Of a DNA stretch of 64,000 nucleotides, positions 23,382-33,012 are shown piece after piece (the first letter of the stretch is position 1; each line of letters starts with the position of its first letter). The stretch is from NCBI GenBank assembly GCA_030762895.1, contig CM061070.1:106045054-106109053 (forward strand), written 5' to 3'. This DNA comes from Sophora flavescens (Eukaryota > Streptophyta > Magnoliopsida > Fabales > Fabaceae). Below the pieces are notes generated by a model. The model saw nothing but the letters and a program-made list of their open reading frames with translations, searched no databases and had not been told where the DNA came from. Made by a program: the position numbers and the translations under genes.

Positions 23382-25032
23382 TTATTTCCCTGTCACTGCA
23401 AGGCTTTGCTTTGATTGTACAAACAATATAGCCGAATATGAAGCTTGTGCGCTTGGGATCCTGGCAGCGATAGAATCAAAGGCAAGGATACTGGAGGTAT
23501 ATGGGGACTCAGCATTAGTCATCCACCAGCTAAGAGGGGAATGGGAAACCCGAGATGCCAAGTTAATCCCATACCATGATAACATCAAAGGTTTGGTTGA
23601 GCAGCTTGATGAAGTCACATTTCATCATATTCCCCGAGAAGATAACCAATTAGCTGACGCACTGTCTACCTTGTCCTTGATGTTCAAAGTAAATGATGAG
23701 AGGAACTTACCACTCATTAAAATGGAAAGTCGTGATCATCCTGCGTATTGTCAAGTGATAGAGGAGGAGTCTGATCAAAAACTGTGGTACCATGATATCA
23801 AATGCTTCATCCAAAGAAGGGAGTACCCTCAGGGCGCTTCAGAAAATGACAAAAGAACTCTAAGAAGACTTGCAATGGGTTTCTATTTAGATGGAGATAT
23901 TCTCTACAAAAGGAACCATGACATGGTGTTGTTGAGGTGCGTTGATGCAAAAGAAGCTAAACTGATAGTTGATGAGGTACATGAAGGACCTTTTGGAACA
24001 CACGCGAGCGGTCATGCAATGGCCAGGAAAATCTTGAGGACTGGCCAATACTGGTTGACAATGGAAGCAGACTGCTTTAATTATGCAAAGAGGTGCCATA
24101 AGTGTCAAATATATGCTGATAGGGTTCATGCGCCGCCAGCTCCCTTGAATGTCATGACGGCACCCTGGCCATTCTCAATGTGGGGAATGGACGTGATCGG
24201 TCCAATCAAACCAAAAGCCTCGAATGGGCATCGCTTCATTCTTGTTGCCATTGATTATTTCACAAAGTGGGTTGAGGCTGCATCGTATGCCAATGTGACC
24301 AGGAATGTCGTGATCAAATTCGTAAAAAAGGAATTAATTTGTCGTTATGGGTTACCAAGCGAGATCATCACTGATAATGCGACTAACTTGAACAACAAGA
24401 TGATGAAAGAGATGTCCGAAAACTTCAAGATAAAACATCACAATTCCTCCCCGTATCGCCCAAAGATGAATGGGGCAGTTGAGGCCGCCAATAAAAATAT
24501 CAAGAAGATTGTCCAGAAGATGGTGGTGACATATAAGGATTGGCACGAGATGTTGCCTTTTGCTTTGCACGGCTACCGTACCTCCATTCTCCCCTCGACA
24601 GGGGCAACTCCGTATTCTTTAGTTTATGGGATGGAAGCAGTACTCCCGATTGAAGTAGAGATCCCCTCATTAAGGGTACTGAGAGAAGCAGAACTGGAAG
24701 AAGCTGAGTGGGTTCGGGACCGGCTCGACCAATTGAATCTCATTGAAGAGAAAAGATTAGGGGCATTGTGTCATGGTCAATTGTACCAGAAAAGGTTGAT
24801 GAGAGCTTACGAGAAGAAGGTACGTCCGCGACAGTTTCGGGAGGGTGATCCAGTGCTCAAAAAGATCCTACCGATCCAAAAGGATCATCGGGGAAAGTGG
24901 ACCCCGAACTACGAAGGACCTTACGTTGTGAAAAAGGCTTTCTCGGGAGGAGCTTTAATTCTCACAAGGATGGATGGGGAAGATCTTCCACTCCCTGTAA
25001 ACTCAGATGCAGTCAAAAAGTATTATGCTTGA
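23335..25032 (+). pseudogene. Ogre second RNase H and integrase
   Basis: It is in frame +1 relative to the RT part; a small deletion near 23360 separates them. The archaeal-type RNase H shows CTNNIAEYEACALGI, YGDSALVIHQL and NQLADALS. Integrase follows: the HHCC zinc motif (GTHASGHAMARK, then CHKCQIY), the catalytic triad D (WGMDVIGP), D (IITDNA) and E (GAVEAANKN), and a C-terminal basic domain (RPRQFREGDPVLKKI, WTPNYEGPYVV). The TGA stop is at 25030-25032. The frame is open throughout. I see no chromodomain, which fits the Tat lineage. Integrase would have inserted the DNA copy, giving the 5 bp target duplication. Confidence 0.92.
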
Positions 25033-25481
25033 ACGCACTTCCCAAGAAAAAAAAATAAAAAAAAGAAAAGCTCGCTAGGCTGAAAATCTGAAAGGACAGT
25101 CTAGGCAAAAGTTAGAGCAACCCGCTAGGCTGAAAACCTGAAAAGGCGGTCTAGGCAAAAGTTAGGGTTCAAAAAATAAAATAAACAAGGGGAGTTACGA
25201 AGGACCTTACGTTGTGAAAAAGGCTTTCTCGGGAGGAGCTTTAATTCTCACAAGGATGGATGGGGAAGATCTTCCACTCCCTGTAAACTCAGATGTAGTC
25301 AAAAAGTATTATGCTTGAACGCACTTCCCAAGAAAAAAAAATGAAAAAAAGAAAAGCTCGCTAGGCTGAAAATCTGAAAGGACAGTCTAGGCAAAAGTTA
25401 GAGCAACCCGCTAGGCTGAAAACTTGAAAAGGCGGTCTAGGCAAAAGTTAGGTTTCAAAAAATAAAATAAACAAGGGGAGT
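24910..25481 (+). repeat. 286-bp tandem duplication at the integrase end and 3' UTR
   Basis: 24910-25195 and 25196-25481 are nearly identical (for example tacgaaggaccttacgttgt in both). The unit covers the last 40 or so integrase codons and the start of the 3' untranslated region. Inside each unit is the shorter repeat gctaggctgaaaa.ctgaaa. Confidence 0.95.
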
Positions 25482-26284
25482 TTCATCAAGCCGATGAACT
25501 GGGGAAATCAGTGGGCTAGATGCGTAAAAATCGGGGCAGATAGCATTCTCGGATGTTGATTAGTAAGCAGTCGAGATAGTATGAGGGATATTAACACTAG
25601 TCATGGAAAGAGATGTCATTTGAGGAGATGTGTTTCCACTCCACGACCTTTCTGCAATTCCATACTCCATTGTAATATCTGCTTTGTATACCTTCTTAGT
25701 CCAAATATAATGACATTTGACTCCCAATTCTTTTTACCCTTATCTCTTTCTCTTAACTTTTGTCGATTGTGTGTGTGCATTCATCATGATAAGTATATAC
25801 TGAGATGTGAAACATGTATTTGGTGTCTTCAAGAGCATTTAGAACTTCTTTGAAAATCTCAAAGGTTCGTAAAGAACAAGATGACCTCCCGACAAAGGGG
25901 ACCTTGGTCTACTGACAGGAAGCATAGGGACAATCACTGCAGAGAAAGCGTACCCTTTCAAAAACGCTTAGCCTTTATTCTCCACGGAGACAGGACACGT
26001 TTTAGTTCACCTCCGGGCTTGTCTGTGATCAATACTTCAAGGGGTCAAGGGTGATAATAAGAAACTCCTAAGCGATAAAAAAAAATTTTAAAAAAAAATA
26101 ATAAAAATAAAATAAATTAAATTAAAAAATAGTAACGTGTTACAGGCTTTCCTTGTGTTGCATTGAAATCATGAGGTTTCCATCAGGCATATAGGACATT
26201 TCTGGCATCATGCATTGCAATGGTTTATCTCTTGTGAGTACAAAACCCAGTAAATTGCACAAACATCGCAAGTTTTTACCTTTC
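25482..26284 (+). other. Ogre 3' untranslated region, non-repeated part
   Basis: No protein motif seen. An open frame at 25581-25853 has no domain. An A-rich tract lies at 26079-26130. It runs straight into the tandem array. Confidence 0.65.
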
Positions 26285-27165
26285 ATGTCAAGCTTCCGCG
26301 GATAACCGACTCCACAAGCTTTTAATCCTTTTGCTGTCAAGCTTCAGTGGACAACCGACTCCGCAAGCTTTCAACTTTTCTTTTCAAGCTTCAGCGGATA
26401 ACCGACTCCACAAGCTTTTAATTATTTTCCTTTCAAGCTTCAGCGGATAACCGACTCCGCAAGCTTTTCGCCTCAAGCTTCAGCGGATAGCCGATTCCGT
26501 AAGCTTTTAATCATTTCTTTCAAGCTTCGGCAGATAACCGACTCCGCAAGCTTTTAATTATTTTCCTTTCAAGCTTCAGCGGATAACCGACTCCGCAAGC
26601 TTTTCGCCTGTCCTTTCAAGCTTCAGCGGATAACCGACTCCGCAAGCTTTTCGCCTTTCCTTTCAAGCTTCAGCGGATAGCCGATTTCGTAAGCTTTTAA
26701 TCATTTCTTTCAAGCTTCAGCGGACAACCGACTCCGCAAGCTTTTAACTTTTCTATCAAGCTTCAGTGGATAACCGACTCCACAAACTTTTAATCATTTT
26801 TGCTTCAGCGGACAACCAACTCCGTAAGCTTTTACATTTCTTTTCAAGCTTCGGCGGATACCCGACTCCGCAAGCTTGTCGCATTTTGCTTTCAAGCTTC
26901 AGCGGATAACCGACTCCGCAAGCTTTTAACCTTTCTGTCAAGCTTCGACGGGTACCATACCCCGTAAGCTCTGCTTGTTTTCAAGCTTCAGCGGATGCCC
27001 TACTCCGCAAGCCTTTTACTATTCCTTTAAAGCTTCAGCGGATAACCGACTCCGCGTGCTTTTATTTTCTTTCAAGCTTCAGTGGACAACCGACTCCGCA
27101 AGCTTTTAACCTTTTTGTCAGGCTTCGACGGATACCATCCCGTAAGCTCTCTCCATATTGCATCC
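26285..27165 (+). repeat. Satellite-like tandem array in the Ogre 3' UTR
   Basis: About 18-19 imperfect copies of a unit near 47 bp. The core is 'aagcttcagcggataaccga' followed by 'ctccgcaagctttt' and a T-rich spacer of variable length. AAGCTT (HindIII) appears at both ends of most units. Tandem arrays in this position are known for Tat/Ogre elements and are regarded as a source of satellite DNA. Confidence 0.93.
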
Positions 27166-27269
27166 TTTCACTTGTCAGCAAACTTCGGCCAAAATTGGAA
27201 TTCATGTCTTTACTCGTTTCTTATAACGATAATTGGTTAACTACGGTTACACCTACTATCTAATAAGAA

Positions 27270-27288
27270 ACAAGTAAAGAGGGGCAGC
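27270..27288 (+). promoter_or_regulatory. Polypurine tract
   Basis: aacaagtaaagaggggcagc lies immediately upstream of the 3' LTR; the purine run aaagagggg primes plus-strand synthesis. Confidence 0.85.
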
Positions 27289-29195
27289 TGTGAACACCTA
27301 ATTTTGTCCGGATATTTTTAATTGATGTTTTGAAAAAATAATAATAAACAAAAACCAAAGTGATAAATAAAAAAAAAGTTCCAAATTCAAAAAAAATATA
27401 TATGCACTGCTGCTACTGTAGCATGGGGGAAACGAACAAAAAAAAAAAAAAATTCTCAACCACTCTTACCTCACTCCCTCAAGATTATCGTTGCCCTCTT
27501 TTCTCCCCACACTCACCCTTCTCTGTTGCAAATTCAAAACAGAGACCACTCTCACCTCACTCCCTCAAAATTTTCGTCAACTTCTTCTCTCCCCACACTC
27601 ACCCTTCTCTGTTTCGCACCTATACCACTCTCCTTCCTCACCTCACCTTCCTCCTTCATCTCTCCACAACTCAGACCACCGTGTGCAGAACCGCCGCCCT
27701 CCACCACGCGAACGCCACCCCTCTGCGAGCCACCACCTCAACCTCCACACGCCCGGGCGCTGCGCCACTCCGCGTCGGTCCCAGCCGCCACGAATCCTCA
27801 CCAGACACGTCCCTGTACAGCCGCTGCCTCCGCCACGGGAATCCCTGCGTCGTCCCAGATCTGCTCCGTACGAGCCATCGTCGCCGCCATCCACGTCTTC
27901 TTCCTCGCCACCATCCTCCGCACTGCCCATCTCTCCACCGAGTCGTCCTCTCTTTCACGTTCATCCGCCTCCTTCTTTGACCCTTGGTAACGTTGCAGAA
28001 AGTTCTAGGAAGAACCTTTCATTTTGTGCTTTTAGTTTATTGTTATGTTATTAAGTAATTTGTTTGAGATGGGCCGGGTTCTATTCAGTTTTGGGTCTTA
28101 AGTGTGAAGCATAATCTCACTTTGTTCCAAAAAAAAAAATAAAAAATAAAAAATAAAAAAATTTAAAAATATAAAATCTTTTTAAGAGTATATTTTTAAT
28201 CCTTGTTTTAACTAAAAATCCTGTTAAAAATATTTTGAAATAACAATTATTTTTTTGAGTTCACGCAACAATCTACGATGTTGATGTATGATTTCTCATC
28301 CTCAAGCGTTGTATGAATTGTAAGGGTTCATCGTATAACTTTGCTATCTTTAACCCTGTGCAAGAGTGAATTCCTTTTTGTATAAAATAATAAATGTTTT
28401 CAATTTACTCAATTTAAAAAATTTTATTCAATTTTATAAAATAAAATCTTTTGAATCCACGCAACAATATACGACGTTGATGTATGGACTTGTTCATCCT
28501 CAAGTGTCGCACGAATTGTAAGGGTTTATCGTATAGCACTGCTATCTTGGACTCTATGCAAAAGTGAATTGATTCTGAAATAAAATCCTTTTTAAAAAAA
28601 AAAATACTAAAATCAAAATAAATCAAATCCTTATCAAATATAAAATTAATCAACCAACCAATCAAATCTTTTCTAAAGAACTACGTGGCTTTGAGTTTCC
28701 CATCGCACCCGGGAATACGTAGGAGCAAGATAAATCATCTTGTCAAGCCAAAACTAAATTTTTCTTTTTTTGTGTCTCTTTTTATGTTAAAATAATTAAT
28801 CAAAAAAAATCCAACTTTTCCCTCTTTTAACAATAAATTCAAAAAAAATAAAAAAATATTAAAAATAAAAAAATATATAAAAAAAATTTAATTAAAAATT
28901 AAAAAATATAATTCTTTCTCGTAAATAATTTTTGGGGTAAAATAAATATTTAAAAGGCTATTAAAATGTTTTTGCACAATTAACTTAAGGTACCGTTTTT
29001 TAAACGGGCGATGTGGGGTGCTAACACCTTCCCTACTCGTAACCGACTCCCGGACTCATATCTCTCTTTTTTAAAAGACCAGTTTACCTTTAAATAATTG
29101 GGTTTTCTAAGATTTTACCAATAAAAATTTTAGTGGCGACTCATCTGTCTTTTCATATCTCTTTTTCGCGGCTCCCGGACGGGACGGTCGCGACA
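27289..29195 (+). repeat. Ogre 3' LTR (1907 bp)
   Basis: It begins TGTGAACACC and ends CGCGACA. It matches the 5' LTR except for a missing block of about 310 bp after 27396 and about 2% substitutions in the part compared. It is followed by the ATTTG target duplication. Confidence 0.95.
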
Positions 29196-29200
29196 ATTTG
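29196..29200. repeat. Ogre target site duplication, right (ATTTG)
   Basis: Perfect match to 12083-12087. Confidence 0.95.
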
Positions 29201-29620
29201 GCATATCAAAATGGACCTACATTACAATAGAGGAACTAGTGTATGATAATATGCTTAAATACAATAGATACAAACAAAGAGGTTAAAAGTTACTTTACCT
29301 CGAGTGACTCTCAAATCTGATCTTTCACGTTATTCAGCACTTTAGCCCATTCCTCAATCAATATGCTAGCATGGCTTTTGGCTTACACAGCTAAGAAACT
29401 AGAAAAATCCTTAGCATGCGGGCAAATAGCCTCCCCATAACTATCAACTCAATATGCCACCTCATATTATGAGGAAGGCGGGTGGTCAATTTTTTCATGG
29501 TGGTGCATGATCTACCCCTCTTTTTGGAAGAGGTATTAACTGCACCGCCCTGTGAAGGAGGCATACCAGCCAACGAGGGACTACCAGCACCGCTTTGTGA
29601 ATCAGAAAAAATGGAACCCT
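29201..29620 (-). pseudogene. CACTA protein, N-terminal part
   Basis: Minus-strand residues SSKKRGRSCTTMKKL, then (other frame) KSHASILIEEWAKVLNNVKD followed by a TGA where Trp is expected, then ESLE with a donor-like GTAAAG near 29298. The next exon begins at about 29221 (VHFDMPN) and is cut by the Ogre insertion. The basic 'KKRGR...TMKKL' start and the 'W..v....K..iW' block are typical of plant CACTA proteins. At least one frameshift (near 29460) and one stop show decay. Confidence 0.7.
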
Positions 29621-29937
29621 AAACCACAAAAAAAAAAAAAACAGAAACAGAGAAACACAAAAAACTCAAAGAGAGAAACACAAAATAAAAGAGAGCTGAA
29701 AGGAAAAGAAAAGCTTAAGAATGATGAAGAAGACATCAACTGGGAAGTAGTCAAACACTCACAGGAACTGGAAATGGGGTAAAAAACTCGCAGGCACCGG
29801 AAAACTAAAAAGGAACATGAGCGTGACTGTTAGGGCTGATAAAGAGTAAGGAAAAAAAGGAACATGGCTGCTAGTACTTACCTCACGATGACGATGGAGT
29901 GAACTGGGTTATTGCAGGGAACCTAGCTTTGAACGGA

Positions 29938-29941
29938 GGGG

Positions 29942-29992
<51 letters not shown>

Positions 29993-29995
29993 CGA
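29938..29995. repeat. GA-rich microsatellite
   Basis: gagagagagag tract inside the CACTA 5' region (minus sense). Confidence 0.95.
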
Positions 29996-30117
29996 TGGAG
30001 TGAACTGGGTTTCCAAGAGAAAACGAACACGAAGGCTTAGCAGAGACTTGAGAAACAGAGAAGAATGGGTTAGGGCGCGAGAGTGAATGAGAGATTTGAG
30101 TTTTTTCATGTTAACGT

Positions 30118-30385
30118 TATAAAGACATGTAACGTGGGTTGTTGGGACAACCGATGTTACAAGTCACTTGTAACATCGGTTAAAAGGACAACTGCAGTTA
30201 CAAATTTTCCCTCCACCCTAGTCCTTTAGTATTTCTCACTTGTAACAGCGGTTATATCACAACCGTTGTTACAAGTGTTTTAAATGAATCAGCTATTTAC
30301 AATACTGCCACCGCCTCTTTTGTAACATCGGTTTTTAACTAACCGATGTAACATCCAGTCGTTACAAACATATTTTCCACTAGTG
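30118..30385. repeat. Right CACTA subterminal array and terminus
   Basis: Repeated 'aaccgatgttacaagt' and complement 'acttgtaacatcggtt' motifs, ending with ccactagtg at 30385. It mirrors the left array at 9345-9600. Confidence 0.8.
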
Positions 30386-30484
30386 AATGTTTTGAGGACC
30401 AAACCGAATATCGAACTGACGAGTCCTTCGGGTCATGATTCAATTGATTCAATCTATTCAACTAATGGTTGAACCAAATGACTA

Positions 30485-30550
<66 letters not shown>

Positions 30551-30585
30551 GTATATGTATATGTATGTGTGTGTGTGTGTGTGTT
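30485..30585. repeat. (TG)n(TA)n(TG)n microsatellite
   Basis: tgtgtgtgtg, then a long ta tract, then gtatatgtat and tgtgtgtgtg. Confidence 0.97.
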
Positions 30586-30589
30586 CCCA

Positions 30590-32190
30590 TTGAGCCCATT
30601 GTTTTATTTTTGAGCCCTACTCCAATTGTTAATTCCGTTCACTAGGGTAGGAGCGGGACCTTATGAGATTGTTAGGCCCAAATTCATGGGCGTGAGCTTC
30701 TGTGTAGCCCAAATCCAATTTTGAAAAAGTAAATAGCATAAACCCCAACAGCAGACCATACATAATTAAGTTATGTTTGGTAAAAAATGACAGATTAGCT
30801 AGCGGATAGCAGATTAGCTACCGTATTAGATTTGAAGTGTTTGGTAAAACTAGCGGTTGAACTAGCTGATAAATGTAAAATGACATAAAAGGATATGTTT
30901 GTTTTTTTTTTTTATATATCTAAATTATATATAAATTATTTATTTTAAAATAATTATCACTTTTGACACTTTAATTTATTTTAAATCATTTATCATTTAA
31001 AAATTTAAATATTGCTTATTTTTTCCATTTTTAATTTAGTTTTAATAATTTTTAATAAATAAAATGGAATAATAAAAATAAAATTATATATTGATATGAT
31101 TTTTATATAAATTTTATTTTTAAAAAATAAAAATATATTTTCTAATTTTTATATTAAATATAAATCTAAATAGTGAAATTATTTTTTTCCCGAAATTATA
31201 AATTAATATTATTTATATACTATTTTTTTTTACGGAATTTATATACTATGGTAAATAATTAGTGTTTTATTTTATTAACTAAGGATAAATGATAAATTTA
31301 ATTAAGATAGTTGAGATAAAACTTGATCAAGCCAACAAAAGTCTTCTTCCTTTGAATCGTGAAAAATTTTTGAAACGCGCGCCCTCTTTTTTTCGCCCAT
31401 TTTCCTTTCTTTTCACTCAATTGCCATTGTTTAACAATTTCATTTTTACTTTTTTTTTTGTAATAATGAATAATAGATTACATAATTTTTCTATCATTTA
31501 TAATGGTCATTTATCTTTTGTATCCCCTACGTTGTTATAACTTTATCCTCGTATCGTGGGTAAAGATGTAAATTTATAATTATTAAATAATAAACATAAT
31601 TAAAATTATAAAATTTACTATTATTTATTATTATTATTATTATTAACATTAATTAGTGGGACTCATTTCCAAAATAGTAAGACCCATTTGAATTTTAAGC
31701 AATAGAAGAGAATGTATTAGAAAGAAGATATTAGAGAGTATGTTCAATGTTGGTAGCACTCCTCATACAACTAAATACGTTCAATACAATCACAAATGAA
31801 TAAAAAGAATAAAACATAGTATACAGTAAATAATATAATTTTGAACTTATGATGGGCAGAGGACTAGAGGTGGCAAGGAGCATCGATTTCTTATGATGAG
31901 AACGCTGGAAGATCATATATCTTTTGCACTCTTGTCGCTAAATGAGGATTAGTTTCATAAGCAGTTTAAATAAATTGAATTTATGGTAATATCCTGTGGT
32001 CTTGTAAAATAAATATAAAAAATATGATTTTAAGTGACTATTATGTTGTTGCCTTCTTTAAAAATAAAAATAAAAATTATGTTGTTGCCTTTCTTAATAC
32101 CTCTACTCTCAGCATTTCTCTTAGTTGTATTTGACTTTGTAAACTTATGTTTTGATCTTGTAATTGTGTCCTGTCCTAGTCTTTATTTTA
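30590..32190. other. No gene seen; MITE-like AT-rich sequence
   Basis: AT-rich stretch with 'tgtttggtaaa' motifs near 30774 and 30840 suggestive of MITE ends, but no pair of ends that I could confirm. A short block at 31650-31740 resembles part of the MITE at 35372-35606. No coding exon was recognised. Confidence 0.5.
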
Positions 32191-32194
32191 CGAC

Positions 32195-32612
32195 GGTTAA
32201 AGTAATGTTTTGATCCATACACGTGATACTAATTTTCAATTTGGTCCATATACGTAAAAAGTTATCAATTTGGTTACTGTATGTGACACTGGTTTTCAAT
32301 TTGATCCTTACCACTAATTGATCCCTATATAAGAGAGACCAAATTGCAAATTATTATCACACATGGGGACTAAATTGAAAATAATCGTCACATGTAAAGA
32401 CCGATTTCATTTTTTTTTTTGTTGAATTAGTCTCTACGTGTGACAATAATTTGCAATTTGGTCATCTTATATAAGGACCAATTAGAGATGAGGACCAAAT
32501 TGAAAACCAATGTCACGTATAGGAACCAAATTGATAACTTTTTACGTATAGGGACCGAATTGAAAATCAGTATCACGTATATGAACCAAAAGATTACTTT
32601 TAACATTTCATG
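32195..32612. mobile_element. Long foldback MITE
   Basis: Arms of about 200 bp pair around a centre near 32412. For example 'acgtaaaaagttatcaattt' in the left arm meets its exact complement near 32530. Repeated 'caatttggtcc' motifs occur within each arm. It lies just downstream of the VAL-like gene's last candidate exon. Confidence 0.85.
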
Positions 32613-32925
32613 ACCATTGCAGAGTGGTCCAAGTTTGATAAGTACGACTGATGATAGAACAAACTCGTATAACTGCCATAAGGATGTCAAAAAAAAAAAG
32701 GAGCTTCATTCTTACAAAATACTTGGCCTAAATAAATAATTGAATTTGGCTAAATTAGATGACAGAACACACATGTATCCAGTGGTTGCAAGATAAAGTA
32801 TCAAAAAAATTAAGTGATGATGATATGGGCCGTTCGACACTTCAGCTATTCATTCATAGAGTGTTTTCGCAGATTGAACTCTTGTTTTTTTGTTTCCATC
32901 CTTCAACATTTTCTCAACAGACTTA

Positions 32926-33012
32926 TCATTTGTGGATACAGCCTTTGCTATTGCCTTCATCTTTCGGACATTTTTTGATCTCTTCATAGGCCTTCCTTTC
33001 TGCTTCATCTTC
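32926..33012 (-). CDS. VAL-like gene, tentative last exon
   Basis: Acceptor tgaaacag at 33013-33020. Phase 0 fits exon 8 and gives 28 codons (EDEAERKAYEEIKKCPKDEG...) and a TGA at 32926-32928. A different frame of the same DNA is open longer and encodes a Lys/Arg-rich tail (KQKGRPMKRSKNVRKMK), which would need a different upstream phase. There is no family match for either, so this exon is the weakest part of the model. Confidence 0.35.
   Translation of the reverse strand, partial: EDEAERKAYEEIKKCPKDEGNSKGCIHK

Larger units (their letters stand above)
12088..29195 (+). mobile_element. Ogre/Tat-lineage Ty3/gypsy LTR retrotransposon, 17.1 kb
   Basis: The element has TG...CA long terminal repeats, a primer-binding site, a separate ORF1 upstream of gag, gag-protease, RT-RNase H, a second RNase H, integrase, and a long 3' untranslated region with a tandem array and polypurine tract. 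An extra ORF1 plus a duplicated RNase H defines Ogre-type members of the Tat lineage. A perfect 5 bp duplication (ATTTG) bounds it. The two LTRs differ by roughly 2% over the 12511-13160 part I compared by eye, indicating a fairly young insertion. Several stops and frameshifts make it non-autonomous now. It lies antisense to the CACTA frame it disrupts. Confidence 0.95.
9329..30385 (-). mobile_element. CACTA (En/Spm) transposon, nested by an Ogre element
   Basis: Both ends read CACTAGTG inward (9329-9336 and 30378-30385). Subterminal arrays of 'aaccg.tgttacaagt' type motifs lie in both orientations next to each end. The remnants of a CACTA protein read on the minus strand from 29620 to 9846. 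Removing the Ogre insertion and one target duplication leaves about 3.94 kb. Flanking triplets are AAA and AAT, so the expected 3 bp target duplication has one mismatch. No TNP2-like transposase is present, so this copy was probably a deleted, non-autonomous derivative. Confidence 0.88.

Noticed and set aside
26285..27165. CRISPR-like array
   Set aside because: Unit and spacer lengths vary, spacers are T-rich low-complexity, and the array sits in a plant retrotransposon UTR.
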